Shown in pieces: positions 50,326-61,779 of a DNA stretch of 64,000 nucleotides. Each line of letters opens with the position of its first letter. Position 1 is the first letter of the stretch. Origin of the DNA: Corticium candelabrum (Eukaryota > Porifera > Homoscleromorpha > Homosclerophorida > Plakinidae); assembly GCF_963422355.1 (NCBI RefSeq), contig NC_085104.1:5606298-5670297 (forward strand), given 5' to 3'. The position numbers were made by a program, and so were the translations under genes. The notes below the pieces were generated by a model. That model was not told the DNA's origin. It did not search any database and saw nothing but the letters and a program-made list of their open reading frames with translations.

Positions 50326-52389
50326 ATGAAGATACACCTGATTATTAATTATTTTCTTACTTCACAGGTTGCTTTGCTACTGCTTCTTGCGTACGAGGCG
50401 AAGTCTTGCACTAGGCAGCAATTCGATGCAAGCCACTGGCTTTCTGCTTTGCCCGAGAGTCGAAATGTAACACCAGCTGCTTCAAATTGCGTGTACTGCA
50501 ACATTCAATGTGATGGGTGCTACGGACCGGATGCCAGCGACTGTATCAGATGTAGACACTTCAATTTGTCCGATCTTGACGGTCAATCGCGCTGTGTATC
50601 TTCTTGTCCACGTCACTATTTCAAAGGGCGATGTCTGAGTGAGTGTCCGGAGAACACATATCATTACGATGTTGAAAAACCAGAGTGTCTCTCTTGTGAT
50701 GCTCAATGCATGGGTGGCTGCAATGATATCTCAGCTTGGAACTGTACTCGGTGCGTCTCACACCAAATGCCGGATGGAAGATGCGTGAGCAATTGCTCTG
50801 ATGGCTACATGGCAGTAGACAATTCTACCTGCACAAAAGTTCCTTCCATAAATATATCAGAAAACGAGTAAGACATGCACCTGTGACTATCTACTAGCAG
50901 AGAGCAGTAACTAAAGCATTTGTTTCTAATGTTTATTAAAGTGGCAACACGATGCCTTCTCAGGAGGTGGTAGCCATGACACTTGGGATCGGTCTACTCG
51001 TCGTCGTCATCTTTCTTTGGGTGTCTCTTTGTGTCTATGTTCGTTGGAGACGGTCTACGGGAAATCACAATTTGTGTGTACTTACAAATCAGCTTGGAAA
51101 TCTTGCTGAACACCAGGAAAAGAAAGAAACAACAGCTGTTGAACTAACAGTAGGTTTTCTTAGTTTTCACTAGTTGTGGTGTGTGTGTGTACTATGATTT
51201 TGACCATTGTCAAATAGCTTCAGGAATCTGCCTTTGCTGTCAACCCAACTCAATACGTCGATGACTGGCTGGATGGTGAACACGTTACAACTGCTAATTG
51301 GGTATTTTAGCTTGTTGGACTGCGTGTATGTGTATTTGTGGTAACGACAGCGAAAAAGTATAATCATATATGGACGCTTTATATAGCTCGTAGTACGACA
51401 GCTGGATAGACGAAGAGTCACAAAAGCGGACACACAGAAGGGCAACAGCTAACACCAATAACTATGTATATATATATATATATATATGTCGTATATATAG
51501 ATGATAACGTAGATCATTGTTAGCTGTTTTCTTGTATTGGTATAATATATATATGTACGTTATCATCTAGAGACAGTGTATCTAAAATGATCGATATCTT
51601 AGCTTTGAGATTCCACAGGCAGACAGAATGTTAATCATGAAAGTTACAAACTGATTGACTGATAGTAAAACCGATGTTTAGAGCTATTTTCTTAGCAGTG
51701 ATCTAGAGCGACAACAAATATATAGTGAGTGTACTATATGTTGGAGACGGATTTATAACTGTAGGCTCGCTTGTAAACCGTAAGCCGGCCAGCCGGATTT
51801 TAACCTAATATAAAATGGTCAGCTTAGCTAAATTTATTGAAAAATTCGCCTGATTTGGAAGCCGTTAACAAAGAAACAATGGCTGCATGGCAGCGTTGAC
51901 AATAAATTTAGTAAAATTGTAAACTTTAGAAAAAGATGTTTGAGGCAGTTCAAGAAATAGAAAGCGATTATCTAGATTAGTCCCAGACCATCTCAAAGCC
52001 TTGCAGACAGTCGTAAAGCCGTCGGCCGGTTCTAAAACCGTTAGTTAGTAGTGGCCTTTAACAAATACGGCATATTCCTTTTTAACTAAAATGATGTGTG
52101 TCTGTTATGCGGTTTTCTACAAGACAAATTCTTGCAGTAAACTCACATATTCTACTTGTAGCTTTCTGGGGAGCAAAGAGTTACTGTAGCTAATCCATTG
52201 TTTCAACACAAAACGACGTCCCCGGAAAACGTCGAGAAAGAATCACCACAGGCAAATGACTTCAACAGACGGAGTGCCTTCCACTCGAGCGACACAGCAG
52301 GATACTGTACGGATACGGAAGAAGATATAGACCGGGTTACAACATCAGACCAAACATCCGTGGAAAACGAGGTGATTGAGAGTAAATGA
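50326..52389 (+). CDS. Type I membrane protein with furin-like cysteine-rich repeats, no kinase
   Basis: Exons 50326-50867, 50942-51149, 51218-51301, 51394-51465 and 52162-52389 join in phase at GT-AG sites and give 377 residues. A hydrophobic leader (about 8-22) is followed by about 20 Cys between residues 28 and 170, in furin-like/GFR-domain-IV spacing (C-x2-C, C-x3-C, SCP...C). A TM helix at about 190-215 ends in RWRR. The ~160-residue tail is polar and acidic with no catalytic domain. Such repeats occur in EGFR-type receptors, insulin receptors and proprotein convertases. The role is unknown; a kinase-less receptor-like protein is my reading. An AG acceptor at 50367-50368 leaves open an alternative first exon. 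Confidence 0.72.
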
Positions 52390-55300
52390 AGTACTGAACT
52401 ATCAGTTGTCAACTTTGTATTTGAAGGTACGAGTTAGCGACGAAACTACGAGTACTGTTTTTGACGATATTTCGACTCAGTGACCTATTTGAGTTGTTGT
52501 CTGGAAAGAGCAAGTTATGGTTAGACAATCGATCACTAAGCATATTATTAAATTAAATTAATAAAGGCGATGAGTGTCTAACTTGTAACGGGGTTATAAA
52601 TATCAACTATTTGTTGACTGCAGACGTAGGATTTGTGATACAAATAACCATAATTTATAATTTATAATATTAAAATGGATAAATGTCTGTTCGTTTGTTG
52701 GCAATGCATTATCTCGTACTCCGCCACCACAACACGCTTTCACGGTGACGCACTTCTATACTGTAGACGTATAGTACATGCACGTATGTAGTTTTATCAT
52801 GCGGAACTGTATAGCATGACCATACACCGTATCCAGCACCTTAATTTAATACTGTACGTCGACTATTATGCATGTATATATCTTTACTATTGAGGGAGGC
52901 TACCGGCTCGTGTACAATGAGCCGATCTGCTGTATTGTGCATTGGGAGAGTCTGCAATGTCTCCGTGGACCGGTCATTATTCTTGTTTGGAAGCCCCAAG
53001 AAGTGTACTATAGCTGGAGGTTAAGGAAGTTTAGTTGGAGACCGAGGTACTTATTCAAACATTGCAGAGGTCGTAATTTCGTTATCTCACTAGATAAGTG
53101 ACCCATGCAGAAATGGAAGATGAAAAATAACAGGAGCAGCAGATTCTCAGGCCTCAAACTGCTGTGATAGGTTTGCTAGTTGTGGCAATAGCTCGCGATC
53201 GAATTTTGATGCCGAAGATTGGAGTACTGAAATATTATCCAATGTCAATGACAAGGACGAACAGTTGTGTGAAATTAAAGACGCAGATGAACGTACTAGA
53301 AAGATTGCATCTGCAGTCTGAGAGGCTCCTTTCCAAATGTGACAACTTCAGAAAAAACTTGTTCGTTCCTCTTGAAATCACGATCTGTAGACTAAGAGTA
53401 ATGCAAAGAACTATCAAGAATATAGAACTGCAAGTCTATACTATCATGATGCGTACAAAAAATCATTAGTGATCCGTGAATAGAGCACGGTTGGATCGAG
53501 AGTCCCACCTCTTTTGCTCACGGTTTTTGAAGAGGCAACAACGTCCAAAAAGAAAATTTTAGCAGTCTCTTGAAACTAGTCTCGCGCAGCCAGCCTCTCC
53601 CCCTTTTGACTTCCATTGGCTTAGTCTCTTAGGCCTTCGAGGTGATCTTGCATGGTATTGCACAGTTAGAAAGTTGAGACTGTCTAGGGATTGGCATGCT
53701 CGTTCATGAAGTTATCTTTAGAATTTCTGCAGGAATCTGCTTTTAAAGAAAAGAGCTAATTATGCATATCAAAGTTTTATATTCAGTATACAATTGAAGA
53801 GTCAATTATTGTGACACTGAAACTACCAAACACTTTGTGTTAGTTGATACTAGCCACCAGATGCATATCCGCAACAACGTCTTCGCATGATCGGAACACT
53901 TTCTTGTCGTGCTAAGTTAGGGAGGGTTCGAGTGTGCATGTGAAACGAACCGACCCACTTCAGTCGGTGGTCCACTCGTACCTCTGTATACGACCATTCT
54001 GCATGCAATATTTGCACCAGATGTAGAAACTGTAACTGCTGAAGTGCTGTCCTGCATGGGTCCCACGTTCCAGGATGTGGCTAGATTGATGTAAGCAGAT
54101 CTACATGCAGTAGACTCCAAAACTCCTTGGCGTGTATGCGCAGTGTATATATATTAGTATTACATTTCATATCTCTAGATAACGATGTCTTCCAGTATAG
54201 ACCTGGTAATTAATAGATAGATTCATTACACTAGAGCACGTTGAACTGATGGGAGGTCCACTTTTTAGCGCACTGAAAGAACCGACCCATTAAGTAATTA
54301 AATGCGCCAGCTAGACGCCCCTGCATGGGTATACGTGTACCCTTCAGTTCCCATGTTCTCGATTTTCTATTCCTAAAACTGGATGAAAGTCGACGACAAT
54401 AATCAGGCAGGCGCGTACCCAAGCGTTAACATTAACAAAAGAAATTAATATCAATGATATAACGAGCAATAGGCGGAAGCCAGTTGCTATCCCTTATCAT
54501 CAATGATCTTCTTAATTAAGTTAAACTACATTTCTGAAAAAGGATCCTTCAGTCTACTCGCGCACTAACTGGGCTTGCAGTAAAGGTGACACAAAAAAAA
54601 AGAGAGACAGCAGGCGTTCCTTGTAGTACCCGTATTTGCCGCCATTGTACTCAGCAGGTATTTCTTTTTGCGACGGCGGCTTGTACGACATTTCAAGGAC
54701 GTTCGACTGTGTTAGATAATACGGCTATAGTACTAATTGCGAAAGATTTAAAGCAAATTGTACCGATGGATGCGCGAGTTTGGCGTGATTTCTTAGTCTG
54801 ATGGTCAAGTGCAATATAGCTAACTTCGTCTTGAATTCTTAGAATAGAGCAGGGCCGGATCCAGAGCGGGGGTTCAGGGGTTGCAACCCCCTTTATTCCA
54901 ATAGGCGTGGTTCAATAATTTCATATAATTTTATTAGAAAAGAGAAAATTAGTAATGCTATAAATAACTGCTAACGGTGAACCCCCTCTGAGATTATGGA
55001 ACAGAAGTCTCCTTATTTTAGAAGCCTCTCCGTCAAATAGTAATAATAATCAGCTATTGCTTTATTATAAATTAATTAATTTGAGTGTGAAGAGTCTTCA
55101 ACAACAAATGCAGCAGCATAGGGTGGTCAGGTGTGATTTTCAACATACCGTATATATAGTTGACTTCGTTTTGACTTCGTTTAATTAATGCTTTGTAGAA
55201 TGTATCTAATTCTGCGTCTGAAGATTCGGGAATGTGGCTTGATTTAGTGCATTTCACTACTTTCTGCTCCTTTCTCTGGGATGCATTTCTAGAGAATTCG

Positions 55301-55428
55301 ATGTCTTAAACGAAGCTGGTGTCACCTATTCTAGAGAGAAATATGTAAAGCTGCTTCACACATAAACAAATAAATTATAGCCTATGACATTGAACAGACC
55401 TTTCTCTTCTAAAAATTTGCTTCCCTAC
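52390..55428. other. Intergenic region with DNA-transposon end fragments
   Basis: No convincing gene. Open frames 52868-53101 and 53164-53469 have no recognisable domain. 53573-53595 reads CTAGTCTCGCGCAGCCAGCC, like the end of the 71-bp MITE at 60951. From 54851, CAGGGCCGGATCCAG resembles a hAT-type terminus, with a weak complement near 54985. Confidence 0.45.
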
Positions 55429-55606
55429 TGTTGTGTCCTTACCGACTTTAAATCGGTTCTATTGCAGCTCGCTTACAGTGTCTACGCAATACTACACCAG
55501 ACTACTCACAGCTGGCTAACCACATGCCACAGTACTATATAATGGCATATTCTATCAGTATGCTAATGAGTACTAGGGGTAGTCCCATAGCCCTTACTCT
55601 ACTACA
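55429..55606 (-). repeat. gypsy C 3' LTR (178 bp)
   Basis: Plus strand from TGTTGTGTCC to ACTCTACTACA. Preceded on the minus strand by the polypurine stretch AGCGGAAGGGAG (55607-55618). Confidence 0.9.
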
Positions 55607-55644
55607 CTCCCTTCCGCTAAATCTCTCGATATCTCTTGGGGGTC

Positions 55645-58275
55645 CAAGGGCGTAGACACCGGGGGGGCTTTGGGGGCTCAAGCCCCCCCAGAATTTGAGA
55701 CTTGTATTTCAAATCTTTGATACATTAAGGGATAGGCAGTACGCGTACAACACAACACTACATTTACTAATTCAAAAGAGTTTAATCAAAGTGTCCGAAT
55801 AGTCGTCTTCTGCTTTCATTACGTGTAACAAACTCATTCGCAACACCTTTTATTGGTAATGCATCAGTTTTGTCCTTATGGATATGGAGTATCATAGACC
55901 AGTTGAGACGACATTCACTTATTGTAGAACGTAGCCATGTCTTGAGTCTACGGAGAGCACTAAAACTTCTTTCACTTGTGGCGTTTGTTGCCGGCATTAC
56001 CAGAATGAGCTTGACTACTTTGATGACTTCAGAAAAAAACTGTCTTTCTGCACTGCTTAAGGATTTGAGGTATACGACCAGAGACCGTACATCCGTCAGT
56101 GGCTGTTCAGTACCTGCATGAAGAAGAGTGAGCTGTGTTTGAAGTCGGTCTGGGTGACTGAAATCATCACCATAAAAATTGACAATCTCTTTCAGTGCTT
56201 CCGATTGCTGGGGTTGCTGAAGAGAAGTTACAACTGTCTCTAATTTCTGTAACATGTTGAATCCTTTCTGATGAAATCTATCTTTGACTGCTGCTAAAAT
56301 CAAGTCAATGGCCTCAAAGTAAGCCCTTCGATAGATCTCCTTCACTTCTACTGGATGTACTGTTGCACCTTCTCCTACCTCGAATTGTCTTGGAACTTTC
56401 CTACGTCGTGGAAGGGTAGGGGATGGCACTTGAAGTGACAATCTTTTGCGTTCAACGTACTTCCAAAATATATCAAAGCACTCATCAGATCTCATTGACT
56501 GGATAGTTGTTGTTGTAGTACTGACTAGCTTTTGGCCTTCGCATGCTGAAATAGTAGAACTCTGTAAGGATCGGGACAGGTTGTCCACTATGTTCAGCAG
56601 CTTTCTTCCAAGTTCAACACCATAAACGAAGTCAAATGTGTCCATCTGCAAAGCGATTCCTCCAATTCTAGCTCTCATCTCAGTATCCTTTGTGGCTTCT
56701 TTTGCCACATCCCAAGTCATCTGAAGTGTAGTGTAGTTTTCAGATATTGACGTTAATGCCTCAGCCCTGACCGTCCATCGTGTAGGACAAAGAATCCGTA
56801 GTCCTGGAGAGCCAGCAGTGACAACATCTTTAAACTTCTTGAAGATGCTTTCACGTTTGGGTGATTTTTTTATCAACTTAGTAATTTCATGTACGGTCTC
56901 CAGAGCACTTCGCATGACCTTGATACCTTTCAACACATCCTGAGTCGCTAGGTTTAATGCATGACCATAGCAGTGTGTGTACAACGCACGGGGCTCTAGA
57001 TCATTTAGTCTTTTTGCAACGCCTGACTTCGCTCCTGCCATGTTACTAGCGCCGTCGTAGCACTGGCCTCGGCAATGGTCAATCCTTAGATTCATGCGTA
57101 ACAGGATATCTTGAACTGTTGCTAGTATAGAGTCAGCAGAAGTTGAGTCTAAGCTATACAGCCCTATTACTTCCTCATGGACTTCCAGATCATCATCTAC
57201 GTATCGAAGACAGAAGACCATTTGTTCAGTATTGGACAAATCTGTAGTTTCATCTACCATGATAGTGTACCACTTTCCCGATACCTTCCTAACAACATCT
57301 CTCAGAATCATTAATGCCATGATACTGAGAATTTCATTTTGTATACAGGGGCTTGTGAACTTGGCCTGGCATTTGTCTAACCATTTCCAGAGCCTCGGAT
57401 TGTCTTCAGCACGCATAATGAGGAGTTGCATTAAGTTGGAATCCCTTTCAAGAGCGACACTACCTTCAGGTTTAGACCGACCACGCATGGCGAGACCTTG
57501 CCGAGCAAGGTATCGAATGCAACTAATAATTATCTGTAACATATTCCTATTCTCAACCATTTCTTCTGCATAACCTTTCCCTAGCATTTGCCCAACATTC
57601 TGTTCCTTGCCAACCACCATATCCATAGCATCACGATGAAAGACTGATTTCTGATGTTTTTCAAATTTAGTGAGTGCTTTCTTCCAGTCTGTAAAGCCAG
57701 TTCTCACGAATTTATCGTCCAAGTTCCCAGCGCGCAGAGCAACTGAGCCTAAGTCCTTCTTCTCCGCCACCTGGCAGTAGAAGCAGAAGACTTTGTCATC
57801 TGCTTCTTGATAATGCAACCACGGGTATCTTCTATACCAAGAAGAACAGAATGCTCGCTGCTGCTTAGCAAATGTGCGATATGGGAAGGACAGCAAGGGT
57901 TGGTGAGGACTCCAAGGCATCAAGGTGGGCTGAGGCTGGGCGCCAGCAACCGGTCTTGTCTCGGAGGCATCAGTTGCGTCGGGCTGGTGAGAGTGGTGGC
58001 CGCTTTCAGAACTTGTAGAGGCTGGTCCAGCCACGTTGCTAGTTTGGGCGTGCTCTTGGGCGTCTTCTTCACCTGAGACATTGCTTTCATGGTCAATGCC
58101 AGTGGGATAGTTAGTTACACTTCCATCCGGTTGTTGCGCTTTCCGCAGCCACGCTATCAGAGACATTGTGATACGGATGCAGTCGGGTGATGAACGTGCA
58201 CTGGGCGCATGCGCAAAAGCACAATTAGGCCTCTTGGTTAAGCCCCCCAGTTTTAGAATTGTGTCTACGCCCCTG
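55645..58275 (-). mobile_element. hAT DNA transposon nested in gypsy C (about 2.63 kb, transposase open)
   Basis: Ends CAAGGGCGTAGACAC (left) and GTGTCTACGCCCCTG (right) are inverted repeats of hAT type, followed by further G-rich inverted similarity. GGGGTC abuts both ends, but no clean 8-bp duplication can be read. The element contains a single long ORF. It sits between the integrase and 3' LTR of gypsy C. Confidence 0.85.
55782..58166 (-). CDS. hAT-family transposase (ZMYM/TTF-type)
   Basis: 794 residues from the ATG at 58166; the frame is also open upstream into gypsy DNA, so this start, the first Met inside the element, is preferred. Domains: an acidic/Ser-rich N-terminus, then a TTF-type zinc finger (about 115-200; VFCFYCQV, then H-Q-K-S-x-F-H). 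The RNase-H-like core has its first Asp in VDETTD and second in GQCYDGASNM. A large insertion follows, then the C-terminal hAT dimerisation motif (ATNATSERSFSALRRLK). No stop or frameshift, and length is normal for the family, so it could be functional. It would catalyse cut-and-paste transposition. Confidence 0.9.
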   Translation of the reverse strand: MSLIAWLRKAQQPDGSVTNYPTGIDHESNVSGEEDAQEHAQTSNVAGPASTSSESGHHSHQPDATDASETRPVAGAQPQPTLMPWSPHQPLLSFPYRTFAKQQRAFCSSWYRRYPWLHYQEADDKVFCFYCQVAEKKDLGSVALRAGNLDDKFVRTGFTDWKKALTKFEKHQKSVFHRDAMDMVVGKEQNVGQMLGKGYAEEMVENRNMLQIIISCIRYLARQGLAMRGRSKPEGSVALERDSNLMQLLIMRAEDNPRLWKWLDKCQAKFTSPCIQNEILSIMALMILRDVVRKVSGKWYTIMVDETTDLSNTEQMVFCLRYVDDDLEVHEEVIGLYSLDSTSADSILATVQDILLRMNLRIDHCRGQCYDGASNMAGAKSGVAKRLNDLEPRALYTHCYGHALNLATQDVLKGIKVMRSALETVHEITKLIKKSPKRESIFKKFKDVVTAGSPGLRILCPTRWTVRAEALTSISENYTTLQMTWDVAKEATKDTEMRARIGGIALQMDTFDFVYGVELGRKLLNIVDNLSRSLQSSTISACEGQKLVSTTTTTIQSMRSDECFDIFWKYVERKRLSLQVPSPTLPRRRKVPRQFEVGEGATVHPVEVKEIYRRAYFEAIDLILAAVKDRFHQKGFNMLQKLETVVTSLQQPQQSEALKEIVNFYGDDFSHPDRLQTQLTLLHAGTEQPLTDVRSLVVYLKSLSSAERQFFSEVIKVVKLILVMPATNATSERSFSALRRLKTWLRSTISECRLNWSMILHIHKDKTDALPIKGVANEFVTRNESRRRLFGHFD

Positions 58276-58302
58276 GGGTCTTCTATTGTTCCTTGTGGGA
58301 TA

Positions 58303-60316
58303 TCATCGATTTTCTCTCTCTGTTGACTTTTCAATTGGTTTCTTTGTTGGCATGTTATCAGTCCGTTCTGACTGTGTTTCTGTTAACTCAGGGTGGCTAG
58401 GAGTAGTTGGTACTGAGTCTTCCCTGGTAGAGTCTGTTGATGAGATTGTCTTCTCAGCACTGACTTCGGAATAGCTCCCAGCTTGTGGTGGCATCGTAGT
58501 CGCTGTACTATCATGAGTATTGGAAGTTTGCTCCTGATGTACATCCTGTGGAAAACTTCTGATATCACGATGTAATATACGGTCTACATGAACATACCTA
58601 GCCTGACCATTCACATTTACAAGATAGTTGCTCGGTCCCAGTTTCTGAACTACTGTTCCAGAGAGTCACCGTCCCCGACTATCTTTCTTGTCTTGGGTTC
58701 CATACTGCCACTGATTCTCCAGGTAACATCTCACGATTTCTGGATGCAGCTTCTGTTTGGCTCTCCTGTCTGTCTCGAATCTCTCCGCCAACTGTAGGTT
58801 TAACAAGGCTTAGTCTTGTTCGTAAGACTCTCTTCATTAGCAATTCGAATGGCGTTTTTCCTGTTGAGGTATTTGGAGTCGACCTCTACTGCAGCAGTAG
58901 TATAGATATTTGATGTTGAATAGTACGTCCTTTAGGTCGTGCCTCCATAGATCTCTTGAAAATTTGAACTGCTCGTTCTGCTTGTCCATTGCTCGATGGG
59001 TGATATGGAGGGGTGAGTTGGTGTTTGACACCATTTCCCTTCATGAACTCCTGAAATTCTACTGACCTGAATTGTGGACCATTATCTGTCACCAATTGTC
59101 TTGGAATGCCATGAAAAGTAAAAACTCGCCTCATCACCTCTATTGTCCTACTAGCCGTTGTACTAGTGCCCATTTCATGCACCTCCAACCATTTCGAATA
59201 AGCGTTAATCATAATAAGATAATGTTGACCTTCCAACTCTGCGAAATCCGTGTGAACTCTCTCCCAAGGTGCTGTGGGATACATCCATGGATGAGGAATA
59301 CCAGCAGGCGGTTTATTCCTCTGACTTTGGCAAACTTCACATTTCTTGCACAATTCTTCCAACGTCATGTCCAAACTCGGCCACCAGATATACGATCTAG
59401 CTAATGCTTTCATTCGATTTGAACCCAGGTGATTTTCATGAAGATCTGCTAGAACTCTTGACTGTAATCTTTGCGGTATTATCACACGTGTTCCCCACAG
59501 TAAACAGTTCTCTTCAACGCTAAGTTCATCTGACCGTCGTGAGTAGGGTTGTAACCTTGGATCCATGTGACTTTTCCAGTTCCATCCAGACAATGTATAC
59601 TGGTATGCCCGTCTCAAAATTGGATTTGCTTTAGTCTCTTGTGCTACTTCTGCTGCTGTTAAAGGTAGATTTTCACAGCAATCCACATGGTACAATTCCT
59701 GGTTAGGGTCTACGGCATTCACTTCCATTGGCAGTCGGGACAGCATATCTGCTTCCTTATTCTCCTCTCCAGCCATATACTCCAGGGTGTACTCATATGC
59801 ACTTAAAATTAGTGCCCACCTCTGCAGCCTTGCTGCTGCTACCGCCGGGATACCCTGTTTAGGTCCCAGAATTTTGACCAAAGGTTTGTGATCTGTCACT
59901 AGTGTAAATCTTCGGCCAATGAGGAACTTGTGGAAATGACGAACGCCGAAAATTATTGCCAGTGCTTCACGCTCTATTTGGGCGTAGCCCTTTTCTGCTG
60001 ATGACAGTGTCCGTGAAGCAAATGCTACCGGTCTCTCCGATCCATCCTCAAACTCGTGACTCAAACAGGCTCCTATTCCATATGGGGATGTGTCACATTT
60101 GAGCTCGACTGGTCGAGACAAATTATAGTGCGTAAGAAAACCAGACTGTAATAACTTGTTCTTTGCTGCATTGAATGCGGCCCTGTGTTTCCTTGTCCAT
60201 CTCCACTGTTTTCCTTTTTGAAGTAACTCATACAATGCTTGTAGAGTATTTGACAGATTTGGTAAGAAATGGCTGTAATAGTTCAACAGCCCCAGAAATG
60301 CCTTCAACTCAGTCAC
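58303..60316 (-). pseudogene. gypsy C RNase H and integrase
   Basis: RNase H shows KCDTSPYGIGACLS, FASRTLSSAEK, E-R-E-A-L-A-I-I-F-G and VTDHKPL. The integrase zinc domain is H-E-N-H-L-G-x-N-R...C-x2-C-Q. The core has Asp in VHTDFA, Asp in VTDNGPQF and Glu in SSNGQAERA, all three catalytic residues present. A frame change near 58890 precedes TGKTPFELLMKR and the basic C-terminus. The 476-residue frame 60316-58886 is intact on its own. Confidence 0.85.
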
Positions 60317-60321
60317 ATTCC

Positions 60322-61342
60322 TTAGCTCAGGTGCTTCCTGATAGCCTTGACCTTGTCTTCTGTAGGTTTCAGACCTTCGTGATCTACCCTGTGACCTAAG
60401 TATGTCACCTTAGACTGACCAAATTCACATTTGTCCTTCTTTAGCTGGACTCCTCTTTGCTTTAGGCGTTGTAATACTTGCCTCACTCTTGCATCATGCT
60501 CAGCATCAGTTGAACCGACAATCAGTATGTCATAAAAAAACAACAAACTCCTGGTATTTCAGACAATATCATATCCATGGTCTTCTGGAAAATACTCGGT
60601 GCTGTTCGTATACCAAAAGGCATTCTGGTATAAGTAAACAAACCCTTCCTAGTATTTATAGTCAAATACTGTTGGCTTCCGGTATCCACTTCCATTTGTT
60701 GGTAAGCTTGCTTTAGATCAAGCCTGGTAAATCGTCGACCACCCGCTAAAGTAGCGAATAAATCTTGAGCATTTGGTGTGGGATACTCAATATTTTCCAA
60801 ATATTCATTGATGGTTACTTTGTAGTTGCCACACAATCTGATACTGCCGTCAGATTTCCTCACCACTACTATAGGTGAAGCCCACTCGCTCTGTTCTACA
60901 GGTGTCAGTACTCCTCTGACTAAGCGATCGATTTCAGCATCCACTTTAGCTAGTCTCGCGTAGCCAGACCCCATTTCGCCGGGGAGGCCGCGGCGGAAAG
61001 GGGTCTGGCTACGCGAGACTACACTGTAGCTTGTAACGCAAATGGTACTGGTCTTGCCTTATGAAAGACTGGCCTTGCATTGGCACTCAAAGTAATTTTT
61101 GCTTGCACTCCTTGCAGCTTTTCCATTCCTTCCTTGCATAACTCAGGAAACTCCTGTAGGGGATCCAGGAAATTCAAGCTAAATAAAGATGCCCAGTCCA
61201 ACTTGAGTTGTGACAACCAATTCCTGCCAAGCACTGCTGACTTATTTGCAGCATTGACGACAACTACTCTACCTGTATTTCTTGACCTCCGTAGCGTACT
61301 GGTACTACAGCTTCTCCGCGTACAGACAATGTCTGTCCACAA
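60322..61342 (-). pseudogene. gypsy C reverse transcriptase, broken by a MITE and catalytic change
   Basis: RT blocks: EWASPIVVVRKSDGSIRLCG, RFTRLDLKQAYQQ, YTRMPFGIRTAPSIFQ. The catalytic box that should read Y-x-D-D instead reads FFYD next to a T7 run, with a frameshift at about 60535. A 71-bp MITE at 60951-61021 adds a stop between the N-terminal linker and the palm. Confidence 0.83.
60951..61021. mobile_element. 71-bp palindromic MITE (TAGTCTCGCG family)
   Basis: A 22-bp inverted repeat (TAGTCTCGCGTAGCCAGACC + CC) closes around a GC-rich 27-bp loop that is itself self-complementary. Flanks CACTTTAGC (60942-60950) and CACTGTAGC (61022-61030) fit a duplication of 8-9 bp with one change. Inserted in gypsy C RT. 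Confidence 0.82.
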
Positions 61343-61355
61343 TATGACTGTAATT

Positions 61356-61768
61356 TCACGTTGCTGCTCTGGAGTTTGACATGAGATAGTTGTTTCTCAT
61401 AGGTCTCCTTGGAATCACGGTAATAGTTGCACCCGTGTCAACAATCAGCTCTAATTCTCGTCCAGCTACAGTCATATTGACTTTGATTGCATCCTGACTT
61501 CCCAAACCATAAAGTGAACATACTTCCTCTTCTTCCACTTGTAACGTGGCTTGTTTCTGGTACTTTGTATTCTTGGTACCCGTTGCTCCGCTCCTGTTCT
61601 TGAAATCGCCTTGCTTCTTACTCCGGCAGGCTTTTGCGATATGTCCCTTCTTGTGACATAAATAGTCATCTGACAACTTATCAGGAACGTGCCCTTGCCA
61701 TTGCATCTGTAGCATACTTTCACATCAGACTGTGTTGTCTTTGACCTCCCACTGCTACTACTTTGCAT
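61356..61768 (-). pseudogene. gypsy C nucleocapsid knuckle and protease
   Basis: CYRCNGKG then, after a frame change, CHKKGHIAKAC give zinc-knuckle remnants. LIVDTGATITVIPR is the protease active-site block (about 61415-61455). Confidence 0.75.
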
Positions 61769-61779
61769 GCTAAATGCCG

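Noticed and set aside
52868..53469. Two ORFs of 77 and 101 codons after the furin-like gene
   Set aside because: No recognisable domain, no splice context, amino-acid content like random AT-rich DNA.
57232..58076. Plus-strand ORFs over the hAT element
   Set aside because: Antisense shadows of the intact transposase.
58166..58334. Longer transposase start at 58334
   Set aside because: The first 56 codons lie in gypsy DNA and the hAT terminal repeat, outside or at the edge of the element.
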